Below, in pieces: positions 1-13,100 of a stretch of 64,000 bases of DNA; positions within the stretch are counted from its first letter, which is position 1; each line of letters starts with the position of its first letter. A program made the position numbers and the translations under genes. The DNA comes from Blattamonas nauphoetae (Eukaryota; Preaxostyla; Oxymonadida). The stretch lies in NCBI GenBank assembly GCA_033064195.1, contig JARBJD010000022.1, positions 62,001-126,000 of the forward strand, read 5' to 3'. The notes under the pieces were generated by a model that was not told the DNA's origin, ran no database searches, and worked only from the letters and a program-made list of their open reading frames with translations.

Positions 1-127
1 ACACAGAACTCATGTAAATATCGCGAATATAGGAATTGTCATGCGTAAAAAATAGAAGGAAGGATTGATAGGTTGATTCTGATTAATGATCTCCTTTCCC
101 ACAGTCTTTGTTTCAGTTCGGACAACG

Positions 128-3100
128 ATGTCCTCTCACGAGAGTCCAGGGAAACCACACTCACCATCGAGAAATCCGAATAGGACACCGCGAAACACAC
201 AGATTTCGATCTCAACTTCAGGTGAATCAACAGAGAACAAACCTCGACAACTTCAAACTCCAAGTTCTCAAGGAAGATCAGCACATTCTATTGTATCACC
301 TAAGAAAAGTGTATATCATGGGAGTCCTAATCACTATGCGGGACCAGCCATTCCTTTTGCTCCCGATACGATCCCTGTCGTTGGAAGTAAAACATACATC
401 ATCCGCCGCTCGGGTATGACATCAATGGATTCAATCCCTGGGATGGGTGATGGGTCTATCAATACCCGTTTCCATTTTGTACAGGGCACAGATCCAGAGA
501 CAATCTATGCTCAGTGTAACAAATTCAAATCATTCAAAAAAATGCCAATTCTAACAAACCTCAGGGTCTTCTATTTGTCAGAAAATCAGATCAAAACCTT
601 CAAAGACTTCCCACAGTTCCCAAATCTCACATCACTTTTCCTTGAAGACAACAACATCATCTCATTCCGTGGCGCCTGTGATATCCCTACTCTCACCACA
701 CTTAATCTTGAGGGAAACCCAATTGCATATTACACACCACCCCAAGCACCAGAAATTTCCGATCGGGCCTATCGTCTGATGGCGTTTATCGCATTTAACT
801 CTCAAATCCTGACGATGATTGATGGCAAATCTTTCACTGCATTTGAAAGGGATGATGCAGAAAGAATTGGCCCACTTGTTCGAGAGTATTTACGAAAGGG
901 ATATCTCCTCAGACATATCCACAACGAACCTCGAAACACCAAGGAGCGAACACTCGGTCGGTACGAGCTTGTCGCGGAAGATTTGGAAGTGGAAGATTCT
1001 GAGACGGATGATGAAGAATCAGAAACAAAACGAAGCCCATCAAAACATCAGCAAGACACATTTAAATCAGGAAACAAAAAAGGATCATCATTAGATATAT
1101 TGCAGTTTAGTGATGACCAGCCATCGACAAGTCGATTTTCTGGATGGGGAGATGATACAGATCGTGACATGCAATACGGGACACTTAATCGCAAACAGAC
1201 AAAAACAACAATCAAACACGATGATGTTTGCTCCTCTTTCTTTACAATTTTTTTTCATCTACAATCGTATCATTAGGGTCAACATGAACACAAGAAAAAC
1301 ACGGACCTTACCGGAATAAGCGGATACGTCGATCTACGATGGGTGAGAGATTCAGATTCTGAAAAGAAAGCGCGCAATTCCCTGACGGTATTTTTCGTTT
1401 TATTCACCATTTTCTTCCTCTCCAACAATAGCGAACTCCATATCATTCACGTGGACCATTTGACCTTCCATCTCCATTCTCAATCCTCGATCCAAATCAA
1501 GCACCAATCTACAGAGGACCAGGGTCTAAATATGAGGATCCATCACATCAAAAAGTTGAAGATGGAGACAAGAAACCCAGAGAAATGAGCGACCTTCTCC
1601 GACGTATTCTTGAAAAGAAGCCAGTTCAAAAGAAGAAAGGAAAGAAGGGCAAGAAGGGCAAGAAGTCACGTAAAGGGAAAAAGAAGAAGAAGAGAATCTC
1701 AGATTCTGATACAGACGATCCCAACGAAACTTTATCACAGAAAATGCGAAGAAAGGCAGCAAGACGAGCAAGAATGGAACGCGAGCTCACCACGATTGAC
1801 GAGGCTGAACTTGAACAAGATATGTGCGATGCTGATCGACTGTTCGTGAAAAAGATGATAGAAACGATGGAAGGTTTGCATATGTTCATTCTTCATCGTT
1901 CTGGCATCCTCAACATTCTCTCTCCTTTTTCATCCTTTCTCCTCCTCAGAAACAAAAAACCTGTACGACGAAGAAAATATTCATCTCTTGGATTCATTTG
2001 CCCATACTCGTGCGTCGTCATGCACATTTAACCTTCTTTCATCGGCCGTCTCTCAAGATTCCTCTGTCGGCCTCCTCCACCCCCTCTCCTCCCTCCAAAT
2101 TCTCTACCACACCCTCTGCAAGGTCAGCCACATCGATCCGACGATTCATGAGACTTCCTATGAGTTTGAATCGTTGACACACACTGCCAGCGCTGTTGCC
2201 TTTGACAAACCAAGCCCTGATCCACGCACATCAACCCTCGAAGCCCTCGACATGCACACACCGCCCAGTGCCAACAGAGCCGGTCTGCTCGGAGAAGATG
2301 AAGACGAGATGACCGAAGCGTCTCCTCTCAAAACACTGTCACCAACGCCTCTCGTCTCACGTGATGACTTGAAAGAGCCGCTGCATCTAAACCTCGGCAC
2401 AATCAAGGACGATCCAACAGACGAGCTCGACGCGATGCCTGAAGGGGCGATATCGCCAGAAGCGACACCGACGAAACACTTTGTCACACAGCTCAAACTT
2501 GCTCAGCAGCCGGATCCGGATGACGGTGAGAGCGACATGGAGTACGAACAAAGCAATCGATTGATGACCCAAACAGGAATGTCTCGTCTTCACTCCGCTC
2601 TCGGTCCCATCACTCTCGTCTCTCTTCGCGACAAAGCACACTATCCAAGAAAAGCAGCCATCAATCAGAATTCAGATGGGTCGTTGTATTTCTGTTCAGG
2701 GACGGAGGATCAGATGTGGAAGGAGAGTGTGATTGAGTGCGACCCAAACGGGATCAAAGTGACTTCGCAGAGCACAGGCCTGTCGTTCTTCGAAGCGTCT
2801 TGGGCAGTTGTGAAGAGCGTGGTGATGGAGAAGGAGATGAAGACAAGTGAATGGAAACAGAAGACGGAGATGCACAAGGAAGATCATGAAGAGTCCCCAA
2901 AGAAGAAGACACGCGGGCTCCACGTCGAAGAGGAAGCTGGGTTCGAGACAGCCCGTCTGTTCCAGTCAATGTTCCTTCCATCGTCAATCGCTGCCACGTT
3001 TACCGAACGAGAAATGGAAGAGAAGAAAGAGACAGCTCTCAAGAAACCGTTCAAACACAGCGGATCACGCACCACTGCCCAACAACAGAACGATGAAGAA

Positions 3101-3745
3101 GAAAAGCGGAAGCAAAAAGAAAAATGGAGAGAGGAGGATGCGAAGCGCCGTCAAAGAGAGGAAAAGGTGTCACTCATCTGCATGGAGCTCGTCACGGGTA
3201 CGACACTCAGAATGGAGTGCCTGAACGGCGCCTCTCTTCTCCAGAGCATCAAAGGATGGATGTCTCGACGCCGGAAGCTTCGTCATCGTCTGATCGAGTC
3301 GTTCCTCAACTTGGTGGAGGAGAATGTGGTTGAGAAGGGTGTGGAAGTCGACCTGCAAACTGAGTATTTGTACGAACAGGATTTGGCTGAAGAAGAAACC
3401 GAGGAAGATCCCAATGCTGACTCCGACGACAGCGATGACGAGGAGAGCGACGAGGATGTGGAGCAGACTCGAAGGGAGCACGTCAAGGTCTCTTCCACTG
3501 AGGAGGATGCGAAGAGAGAGGAAGAGAAGATGCGATATCTGGCCATGGAAGAGGATCGAGAGAGGCAGGAAGCACGAAAGACGGAGAACAACATCCCACA
3601 AGACGAAGAAGATGAGCTAAAAGATGAAGAGCTTGATGAGGACACGAAAGAGTTGCAATTCAACCGGGTTTGGAAGAAGGAAGGCGATTCATTTGATGTG
3701 CAGGAGAATAGCGAAGGATTGGAGGACGGTGTAGCGAACGTGTAG
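128..3745 (+). CDS. Leucine-rich-repeat protein with long charged C-terminal region
   Basis: Four exons can be joined in frame: 128-1225, 1277-1387, 1432-1873 and 1950-3745, giving about 1148 residues. The introns (51, 44 and 76 bp) start GTTTGC, GTATTT and GTTTGC. Residues about 140-200 hold three leucine-rich repeats (LRVFYLSENQI, LTSLFLEDNNI, LTTLNLEGNPI) followed by an LRR-cap-like segment with RAYRLMAFI. A Lys-rich block (KKKGKKGKKGKK) and an acidic, Ser-rich and Glu/Lys-rich tail follow, typical of nuclear or cytoskeletal scaffolds. The ATG at 128 was chosen over the in-frame ATG at 86 because the sequence between them (CCCACAG, TTTCAG) looks like a 3' splice site or leader. I do not recognise the orthologue. 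The LRR part suggests protein binding; the function is unknown. Confidence 0.75.
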
Positions 3746-3848
3746 CATTAGTTTCACTAATCTCTCACTTGACTTATTAATTCTTAACATTGAACACATT
3801 TTACTTCCCAGAATGTCACCAAACCAAGATCGAACCACGAGATAAAGT

Positions 3849-6800
3849 ATGACCCGTCTAATTGTCGAAGGATTGCCTACTCACTTGAAAGATGCGGCAT
3901 TCCGGGCACATTTCTCCGATTTTGGTACACTTACCGATGCAAAGATCATGAGAACATCGTATTCTTTTTTTTCGACCAGTTTCTTAATCACCTCGTGTAT
4001 TTTAGAACACAGAAGTCTAGACGTTTTGGGTTTATCGGCTTCAAAGAAGAAGGTCTTGCAGAAAGTGCTATTAAACATTTTAACAACACATACATTGATA
4101 CTGGGAAAATCAGAGTTGCTGAAGCAAAACCTGTTTGCTTTGTCTTATTGTTCTTAATACTCTTTTTGTAGGTCGGAGATTCTTCAATTCCACTCCCAAA
4201 AAGTCAAAAAAGTCAGAAGCGACGAGCATATTCCGATTCAAATGCATATTCTTACATCTCTTTTCATGATTGGGCTCTATTTCCATATATCTCAGAAAAA
4301 TATCCAAAAAGAAACATTCAAACGTCGACTTGATGCTCTCCATTCCACACAACTAGAATTGAAGAATGATATTCTTCGACTTAGAGGAAAATCCGCAAAA
4401 CAAGATGATAATGATGATGAAGTAGCACAAGGTGTCTTAATTCATCTCCAGACATTTTTTACATTATCTAGCTTATAAAACAAAACCATCTGAAAAGACA
4501 TGGTCAAATTTAGATGTTCCATCCACAGAAAACGTGGAGGGTGAACTAAAGTTTTTTTCGCCATTTTTTCACCTCCTCAGAGAAATTGCCTTCGATGGAG
4601 ATTCCGATGATGAAGATGATAACGATGAAATCATGCAACTAGATATAGAAAAAGGCTTGGTTCAGTCAAGTAAAGGAAAAAACAGCGATGAAAAACGACG
4701 ACGTCAAACTGAGGCTGAAGATGGTGAGGATCTCAATAAATTTCAGACGGAACAGAACTCTGGCGATTTTGAAGAGAAATTTGAAGAAGGAATGATCAAA
4801 GATGAAGAGCAGGAACAGAACTATCCCGACAATGATTCACAGTTCTCAAACTTCGGGCAACAAGGATACACCGTATCCAAGCATAAGAGTGCTCATCAAG
4901 AAGTTGCTGCAGATGTATTTCTGATAATATTTTTAATCTATATCTTGCTATTTTTGTGATTTAGACAGACTTCTCTCTCCTCCTCGAAACTCATCGACTC
5001 CGAATTATCAACCTTCCATATTCTGCTACAGAATCTGATATTCAGAAATACTTTTCAGCCTACACTCAATCAGATCCATCACAGGATTCTGAGCCAAAAG
5101 ACGAAACAGATGAGAAAAGCGATCAAGAAAAACCCACTAAAAAAAGGAAACGAACACGACTTGCCTTGAAAGAAGTGAAAATCGTCAGGAAACTTGGAAC
5201 CGGAGAATCTAGAGGTGTTGGGTACGTAGAGTACACAAACGGCATTGACGCGGTAAAAGTCTGCACACATCCTCATTTCAATCCTTCTCTGTATCACTAT
5301 AGGCATACCAACATTTTAACGACTCTATTTTTCTCGGAAGGGTGGTTCGGTTAGAGCCAGCGCATGCAGCTCCGTCAACAGAAGCACCTCTCACATCGTC
5401 CCTCGCTGCGTCAGAATCATTCAAACAGAAGCGACTAAAACAACTAAAAGCCAGCACGATGAGTGAAGCGGCCATGAATACCCTTTTCATTCCAACCGAT
5501 ACGGCTGTGGCTGCTGCTTCATCTCTTCACGGAATGACCTCAGCTGGTGTGTATGGATTGGACGAAATGAAAGGAGGAGACGGTTCAAACGCTGCAGTCC
5601 GTGCTGCTCTGGCCGAAGCTGAAGTTGTTAACGATACACGCACGTATTTGGAGAAAGAGGGAGTCGTCATGGACCATCTCTCACTCAGCGTCGACAAGGA
5701 AGCAACCAAAGTGAAGAGGAGTGATCGCATTTTGCTGATCAAAGGACTTTCATTCGACTCCGACGCCTCCGAACTGGAGCGGATGTTCCAAACAGCATCA
5801 AACGGGACTCTCACACGATTCATCATGCCGCCAACCAAAGCGATATGCGTCGTCGAGTTCTCAAGTCCGACAGGTGCCAATACAGCTCGACAGAAGCTTC
5901 ACTACAAAAGATACCTTGACCGACCGCTCCTGTTAGAGTGGGCACCAGAGGGTGTTCTTGTGAAGAAGGAGGGAACGAGTGTGGAGGAAGTCGTTCAGGC
6001 ATCAGACGAGATCAAAGAAGGGAGGACACTCCATTTGAAGGGGCTTGGGTTTGACGTCACAGAAGAGCGTTTGAAGCAAGAATTGAAACAGTTTGGAGGG
6101 AAAGTGGTCAGTGCGTCAATCCCCACTCGCCGGAAGAAGAAGGGTGGGCAGGAGCTTGTCCTCAGCATGGGATTTGCCTTTGTGGAATATGCGCGTGTTG
6201 ATGATGCTGTCAACGCGTTCACAAAAATGAAAGATGGTTTCAAGATTGACGAACGACCAATCAAAGTGGATTTTTCTCGAGTTGCACAACCAACAGCCAC
6301 AGACACTCCAGCGCCTTCTCAGCCCACACCAATCGCCACTTTTGGGGAAGATTACATCCCATTCGAGGTCCAAGAAAAATCTGCCAAAACGAAGGTTGTT
6401 GTGAAGAATGTCGCCTTTCAAACAACAAGTCAGGACTTGCGGGAATTGTTTTCTGTTTCTGGACACGTGAAAAGCATCAGATTACCGAAGAAACACGATG
6501 GATCAATCCGAGGCTTCGCTTTCATCGAATTTGCGACGGAAGAGGAAGCTAAAAAGGTTGTTGAATCCTTCAAAAGCATCCATTTGTACGGAAAAAGATT
6601 GGTTTTGGAGTGGGCGGATGATGATAAGTCGGTGGATGAGATCAGAGAGAAAACGACTGAATTGTTCGCAGCGGGGCAGGAAAAACAAAGTGCAGGCGCA
6701 AAAAGTGTTCGAGAAGAGTTGAAAAGATTGGAAGAGAAGAGGATATCGGAGAATGGGGAAGGGGAGGGTAATGAGGATGGGATCTCGCTCGTGAAGAAAA

Positions 6801-6853
6801 AACGTGCGGGAAAGAATGAACATCACGGTAAGAAAGAGAAAAAAACAAAATGA
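3849..6853 (+). CDS. mrd1: Multiple RNA-binding domain protein Mrd1/RBM19 (five RRMs)
   Basis: Eight exons (3849-3958, 4006-4132, 4172-4243, 4296-4431, 4472-4540, 4583-4914, 4965-5252, 5303-6853) sum to 2685 nt, exactly 895 codons, so 894 residues; yeast Mrd1 is about 887. The N-terminus MTRLIVEGLPTHLKDAAF begins RRM1 directly, as in Mrd1/RBM19, and RRM1 continues across the first intron (RRFGFIGFKEEG). An acidic linker leads to RRM2 (LRIINLPYSA ... GVGYVEYTNG), then three more RRMs in the last exon (ILLIKGLSFD; LHLKGLGFDV with GFAFVEY; VVVKNVAFQT with GFAFIEF). The family binds pre-rRNA and U3-containing pre-ribosomes in the nucleolus and is needed for 18S rRNA processing. The spacer to the upstream gene is 103 bp. 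One intron is GC-AG. RRM content, order and length make the call secure; exact ends of the acidic-linker exons are less so. Confidence 0.93.
4244..4295 (+). other. Non-canonical GC-AG intron in mrd1
   Basis: The 52-bp intron begins GCATATTC and ends TATCTCAG. Removing it joins two phase-0 exons and keeps the mrd1 frame open. Reading through gives a stop, and no GT donor in the preceding exon restores frame. A second GCATAT at 4226, also phase 0, is an alternative donor. Position is inferred from frame, not from transcripts. Confidence 0.6.
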
Positions 6854-6948
6854 AGATTTAAATCATTTCACTTGATGAATTGACGAGCGCTTTTCGACAA
6901 ACGTAGAATAAGACCCATTCATCTTTTTTTCCGATTACGCCAGAATAC

Positions 6949-8112
6949 ATGGATCTGCCGATTCTAAAAATCAAGCGGCAGGAGGCGGACCCTACATCGC
7001 CAAACACAGAGCCACGACAAACTTTCTCATTTGTCATCAGGAGACATCGCAATGACAGAAATGATCTACAAGAAGCTCTTCTCAAACAAACCAGTCTCGA
7101 AAGGAGCGCTACAGCGAACGTCCTACAGCGTATGCTCATCGAGCATCAAGTCGAAAAGAACGCCCTCAAGCAATTTTCTCGCAGAAGCGAGTTGATTCGC
7201 AAAGTTCCTAACTTCTGGTCGACGATCTTGCTCTCTGATCACCCATTGAGCTGGGCTTTCCAACACACAGAAACCCGGATAGCGTTGAAGTCCCTACGAG
7301 CAATTCACTTGAGTCATAGGAACATCCAACCTCTTGGGTACACCATGCGATTCGTCTGTTTTTCATCTTTTTCACATTTTTCGACCGATTTGTCAATGAT
7401 GGATAATATTTCAGTCCTTTGACACAAACCCTTACTTTTCCAATAAATCACTCGAATTTGAAGTTTCATACACTCGTACATTCCAATCCAGACGGATCTG
7501 TTCCAAGATCCAGTGGAAAACCCCGAAATTTCCAGCCATCTCAATGGTATGCCATTCTTTCATCATCTTCAAGTTCTATCACACTATCATTAAAATATCC
7601 TCTCTCCGAAGAACTTCCTAAAGCCCATGTGGCAGAAAAATGCCGAACTTCTGAGACAAGAAGGACCCGAAAAGGCCAAGGAACAATATAAATCATCTTT
7701 TTTTGAAGTATGTTCATTTTCACTCTTCATCAAGTCACTGCAGATATTCGACGACCATATCGACGGTTCCCCATTCATCGATGCGTTCAAAAAACAAATT
7801 TTCTGGAATCCCTTACGATACGTGTCTCTGGTAAGATTTTGTTTTGTTCAGTCATTAATTCAGGTGCCTTCGAAAGTGGTAGTCCCACGAGCACCGCCTT
7901 CCCCATCTCCATCACCCACTTCTCAGTCTCCGTCTATATCAAATATTCCACTGTCACCACCCGAGATTCCACCCCCTGCTGTGCAAGAACACCGACCAGT
8001 TCCCAATCCCGCAATTGCTCTCCAACTTCCAAGAATTGTCACCAGGAACACTCCTCCAGACTTTTTGCCGTTTCGTCTCCAACCTCTTCCGTTGAGCAAC
8101 TTCCGACCTTGA
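6949..8112 (+). CDS. SET/NAP-family histone chaperone with proline-rich tail
   Basis: Five exons (6949-7353, 7415-7546, 7624-7707, 7744-7830, 7864-8112) give 318 residues. Introns are 61, 77, 36 and 33 bp. A basic-residue-bearing helix (QVEKNALKQFSRRSELI) leads into KVPNFW, the signature of SET/TAF-I and NAP1 proteins. The earmuff domain continues with MRFSFDTNPYFSNK (compare DFYFDENPYF of SET), a KIQWK segment, SFFEIFDDH and IFWNPLRYV near residue 230. NAP-family proteins bind core histones and move them on and off DNA. Family members usually end in a long acidic tail. Here the last exon instead encodes about 80 residues rich in Pro and Ser (PPSPSPSPTS) with almost no acidic residues, so an alternative 3' exon cannot be excluded. 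The gene converges on drc2. Confidence 0.85.
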
Positions 8113-8306
8113 TTTGATCAAACAGACGTCACTTCAACTTTTATTTGAACATAAGCTCGTCTGGTATTGATATTTTCTGTGATTAAACCAATTGCTGTCG
8201 TTTTTTTGAATGTGAACTTTTTTGTGACAACGATTGAAGTGTTTATGTGAAAAATCAAAAATAATAAATCATGACAATATAAATAATGACCCACTTCCAC
8301 TTAAAT

Positions 8307-10018
8307 TTACGCTGAAAGAGATGAAAAACAGAACATCACACCAGGAACAGCTTGTTGTCTCCTTGTCGATTCCTTCACCTGCATCTGACTCGGTCGAATG
8401 ATGAGAACAGGGTTGTCCAAATCACCCATCTGATCGTTGATGCTCACTCCCTGCAAATACTCTGTCACAATCTCCTGCAACATCCGATTTTCTTCCTGAA
8501 GACGTGCATACTCGTGCTCGATAGCCATCTTATCCAGCTGGACCCTGTTCACACGTTTGAAGAATTGGTTGAGCGATGACACTCCCACGAGAAGTTGGTG
8601 CGTCTCCGACTCGCCTGATTCTCCGTCCTTCTTTCCATCCGCCGCCATGTGCTGCTCAATTTCTTCGTCCATCTGGCTCAGTTTCATTTGGATTTCAGGG
8701 TCGGTTTCAACAAGTGTTGGGAAGAATGGAATCACCTTTTCTCTTTCTGTCTCCAGCTTCCGATTCAGTTCGTCTGTTTTGATGATTCGTTCAGCGAGGG
8801 CCAATCTCGCTTTCAACCTCTCCATCACCTCGCGCGATTGAATAGTGAGTTCTCTCAGGCGCAGTTCTTCATTTTCTCGGAATAGATTCATCTTCGCCTT
8901 TAGTTCATGATAATGCTTGTTGATTGAATCTCGCTCTCTCGCTAATCCTTCGTTCTTTTCCGTATAATCCTTAACTGTTTGCTGAATCTTCTTCTTAACA
9001 CGATGAAACTGTTCTTGATTCCTGCGGATCTGTCGGATGAGCTGTGCAATTTCCTGAGCGTCAATTTGTTCTTTCTTTGTGTAGAGGCGGAATTCCTGCG
9101 TCTGTTTCTCTGTGTTAGCAATATATTTCTTGTGGAGCTGAGAAAAATAACATGGAATAAAGGGAAAACCTCTTGGAGTGCTGTTGTTAGAATATCGACA
9201 CGCATTGACAAATTTGTTTTGTTTGCCATCAATTCATTTCTCTGTTGTTCTTCCAACTCCCTCCTCTCATCATCAAACTTCTTTCGGTCCTCTTTCATCT
9301 GCTCTTCAAATCTCTCATCCATGAGCTGTAAGATTTGGGTGAGTTCATTCTTCTGAGATGTGTGTCGTTCAATGATTTTTTGTCTGAGAAAATGAAAATG
9401 GAAATCATGGAAGTTCGCATACCGTTCTTCCTCGTGCAATTTCGTGATATCTTCTGTATCTTCGATCATTTCTGCCTCGAGAACTTGGAGTCTGTCATTC
9501 TGAATATCAATCAAGTTATCCAGATTTGAGAGATGACTACGAAGTGACGTTTGATATCTGGCAATATAGAAAGATATTGATGAGTGTGAAGAGGTATTCA
9601 TACTGTCGTTCACTTTCTTCAAGATCACGGAAAAGTGACTCAATTATCACATCTTTCTCATCAATCTATCAAGAATATTGAATGAAAGCCGTAAATATAG
9701 AAGAAAAAATCAACATACAAGACGTTCAAAGGTCTGTGTCATCACATCAGCTTCTTCAATTAATTCTTTCATTTTAGCTTCTCTTGCCCGCTGCCGAATT
9801 TCTGTTAGTGTGATTGCTGCATTCTTTCGGGCAACAGCTTCTTCCTCCTTTTGTTTTTCTATTGCTTTCCGAAGCTCTTCCTCCTCTTTTCGCCGTCTGA
9901 GTTCTTCTTGCATCATCGCGTCAGCTTCAAGACGAGCTCGTTTTTCTTCATCGGTTTCAACAATCTTCTTCTTCTTACCACCCTTATTCTTCTTGCCTTT
10001 GTTTTTCTTTGGTGGCAT
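8307..10018 (-). CDS. drc2: Dynein regulatory complex subunit 2 (DRC2/CCDC65)
   Basis: Five exons on the minus strand (10018-9719, 9665-9604, 9557-9423, 9383-9170, 9137-8307) sum to 1542 nt, 513 residues; human CCDC65 is 484. The protein starts MPPKKNKGKK, is coiled coil throughout, and carries the DRC2 landmarks: VMTQTFERL near residue 95, YQTSLRSHLSNLDNL, and a C-terminal LNQFFKRVNRVQLDKMA followed by a YLQGVSINDQ motif. DRC2 pairs with DRC1 at the base of the nexin-dynein regulatory complex on axonemal doublets, where it controls dynein motility. Its presence says the organism builds, or recently built, motile flagella. The ATG at 10018 was preferred over an in-frame upstream extension to 10132 because the family begins with a short Lys-rich leader. 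Introns are 32-53 bp. Confidence 0.92.
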
Positions 10019-10166
10019 AGGCTTTAGAAACGGTCCCCTTAATTTAGAATCTTCAAGAAAAAGGAAAGTTGGTCCTTTCAGAGAAACAGAGAAGTTGACA
10101 TTCTTAAATAAGACAGTTTTGTGAAATGACAAAAAAAGAAAGAATGAAATGAATTCATTTCAAAGA

Positions 10167-13100
10167 TCAATGTTTGTACGCAATTCCTGGAGGTAATGCC
10201 TGCATATCAACACCAATCCACATCAATCCATCAGCAATTTCTTTCTGCCTGGGGAGGATACTCCGATCTTGATCAGAATCCACATCGAGTTGTTCAGAAA
10301 ATTCAAATATCATCGGAATCTTCTCAGTCCTTCTTTTCCAGCACTCATCCTCAACCAAAATCCTTCTTTCCCACAAATCAATCTCCCTCTCCTCCTTCAC
10401 TGTGAGAGGGATTGTAGTTCTTGTTGTGGAGTCCATACTGTGGGATCGAGAAGATGATCGTGTCCCGATTGTTCGCATTCTGTGAATCCATCCTTCCAAA
10501 GCTGCTCGATGTGAACAATTGTCACACGGCATGTTCGACTTGATCGAGCACTTTCCACATCGTTTGCAGTGCTCTATCGAGTTGTCTCTGCAACTGTTGC
10601 ATTCTGTGCAGTGCCAAAAATGTGTTGATGTGCAGGGTTTGCCTTGACAAAATGAATAAAAGGTTGGTTCCTGACATCGACATTTGAAATCGTGCAGACA
10701 CATCGTACCGACCGTCCCAAAGTGGCCGATTTTGGCTGTTTGTTTCTGTGATGAGTTGAGAGGTGAAGGTGAAGTCTGGACGAGTGATCCAGACGAATGG
10801 AGAGATGAATTTGGAGACGATGATGTGGGATGTGCATTGTCCTCCAGTTCATGCGGAAGTGGGATGATGGTGTTCTTACACGACAGTTGAAGTTTTTCGC
10901 TTGCATGTCCACTCAGACGGGCACATTGATAAGCCAACAAGTTCTTCTGAGTGCAATCCGAGAGCAGATCAATCGGAAGAGTGTTGTTTGGGTTGCTGCA
11001 ACACGTGCACTGGCAGGCCGGGGAACATGGTTCGCCAGCGAGAAGACACGGGCAGGTGACGGGTTGATACAGTGTGAACCCATCTCGTTCTTGGTCGGTT
11101 GGGATGATTCCACACATTCTTGGCTCATCACCTTCCACACATCGACATCTGCAAAACACGGTTTTCTGAAATGTTCGACACATCTGAGTGAGATTGGGTG
11201 GATCTCCCGAGTTGTCGTTTGTTGAATCCAACTCAGAACGGATGAGCTTGTTGTGGAGGATGGATGCAGGAACGAATGGGATGATATTCTGAACCGCTGC
11301 GTGTTGATCGAATCTCAGAATGTCTTTCGCAAGTTGCACTAAATTTGTCTCTGCTGGCGTCCGGCTCACGTTCGCCTTCTTTCGGTACTTCCATTTCCTC
11401 CTCATGTCATTGTCAAAGTCAGTCATATCTTCTCCATCTTCCTGAAACGGAGATTGTGCTTCCAGGTGTGGTTGTGCAGATCTGACGCCTCTGTAGAGCT
11501 CTTTTTGGGCTCGCTCGATGGATTTCTGGAAAACGGAGGGGTCAAGAAGAACGAGTTCCCAGTCGTCAGCTTCTTCACCAGCGTGGAGTGTTGCTTCTTG
11601 CTCTATCCTTTCCTCCTCTGCCCTCTGGTTCTGGATTTTGAGCACAAGGTCTCCGAACGAGTGGTCAATCCGTGTCGTCTTCAACTTGTCCTCCACCCGT
11701 GTTTTGATTGTCTCAATCGAACGAGCGTCAACCCGACTCTCCATATCCGACAACAGAATCTTAATCAAATCCCGGACTTGTGCGTTCATCGAGTGTGATG
11801 TATTCTCGGTTGGTGGTGTGGCTCCTCCATCCACATTGTCCTCCAGAACCTGCGCCCTTTCGATTATCCTCGTTCGTCGGACAGCGATTGGAGCAGGAGG
11901 AACTTTCTCTTCCCAATATCGAGTTCTCCTGCAGTATTGCGTCCCAAATTCAACATCTGTGAAAAGATAGAATTGTGGGTTGTCTGAAAGAGGAAAATAG
12001 AGAAGAGGTGTTTTGACTTTGAACGAAAGCGGCTGAAGGAGAGACTGGAGAAGTGTCGAAAGCGACGCTGAGGTTGGGACCTTGTCAAATCCGAGGGTGT
12101 AATTGAACTCATACAACACAACCGAGCAGGAGAGGAGAGGAAAGATTGTACTGGGCATGGCTTGATTTACATAATCATTTCTTTCCGGCGGAATCTCGAG
12201 ACCGAGCGAACCTGACGACCCCGTTGCAATGGAGTCATAAAACCAGTGCGTTGGAGGCAGGTGGAGGTAGTCCTGAAGTGTCGAGAAGGGAGCAGGGATG
12301 TCCTGGCTGGTTTCTTTCGGCGACGAGATCAGTCGAGAAAAATTGGACCGAAGGATCATTCCGTAGAACCCATTGTGTTTCTCAAAGGAGCGAAGAAGGG
12401 TTTTGACTTCCGCAACACTCGGAAAGTACAGAAGATGTTTGCAACAGACATTGGCTTGGTCGTTCACTGTGAAATCAGGTTGGGCAATACTTTTCGTGCT
12501 GTTTCCTGACTGCGCCCCAAAACGAAAATATGGTGGGACAGCGAGCGTCACACACAATACAGTCGACCCCTTCGAGTCCGAGTCTTTCGTTGCAGCGACA
12601 ATTGGAGGAGATGTGATTTGGGTCAACTGGCTCTGATCATCTTCGTCGTCTGGGTCTCCCAGTCTACGAATGGACATGGCAAGAATGGTGTTGAGGGGGA
12701 TGTTGACTTGACTGTAGAACTTACTCGTGTTGGGAAGGGTGTATTTAATTGTGTAAATCAGCAATCCTTTTCGGAAGGAGATACGACACGAGAGTGAGAT
12801 TGAGCTTGCCGCGTTCGTCTCAGCTGAAACTTTCCATGTTCCGATTCGAATGGCTAACATGTCAACTTGAACACTTTCTGATTTTGGATCGTAGGAACCA
12901 ACAGGAGAAACAAATTGAAGATGGCCAGAGGGGAGTGGCTGTCGAGTCGAGAAGTGGGAGCATTCGGGTGGTGAGTCAATTCGGTCGATATTTGCGGCAT
13001 CCAAAACAACATTCAGAAAACGAGGAGTGGTCTTAATGAGTTCGGCAGAAACAGAATAAACAGAGTGAAAGCAGCGCAACGAAACAAAAGTGGGAGGGAA

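Noticed and set aside
3283-3663. 126-codon minus-strand Ser-rich ORF
   Set aside because: Antisense shadow of the acidic tail of the LRR gene.
10019-10132. N-terminal extension of DRC2
   Set aside because: Open in frame but hydrophobic and without family similarity. MPPKK is the expected family start.
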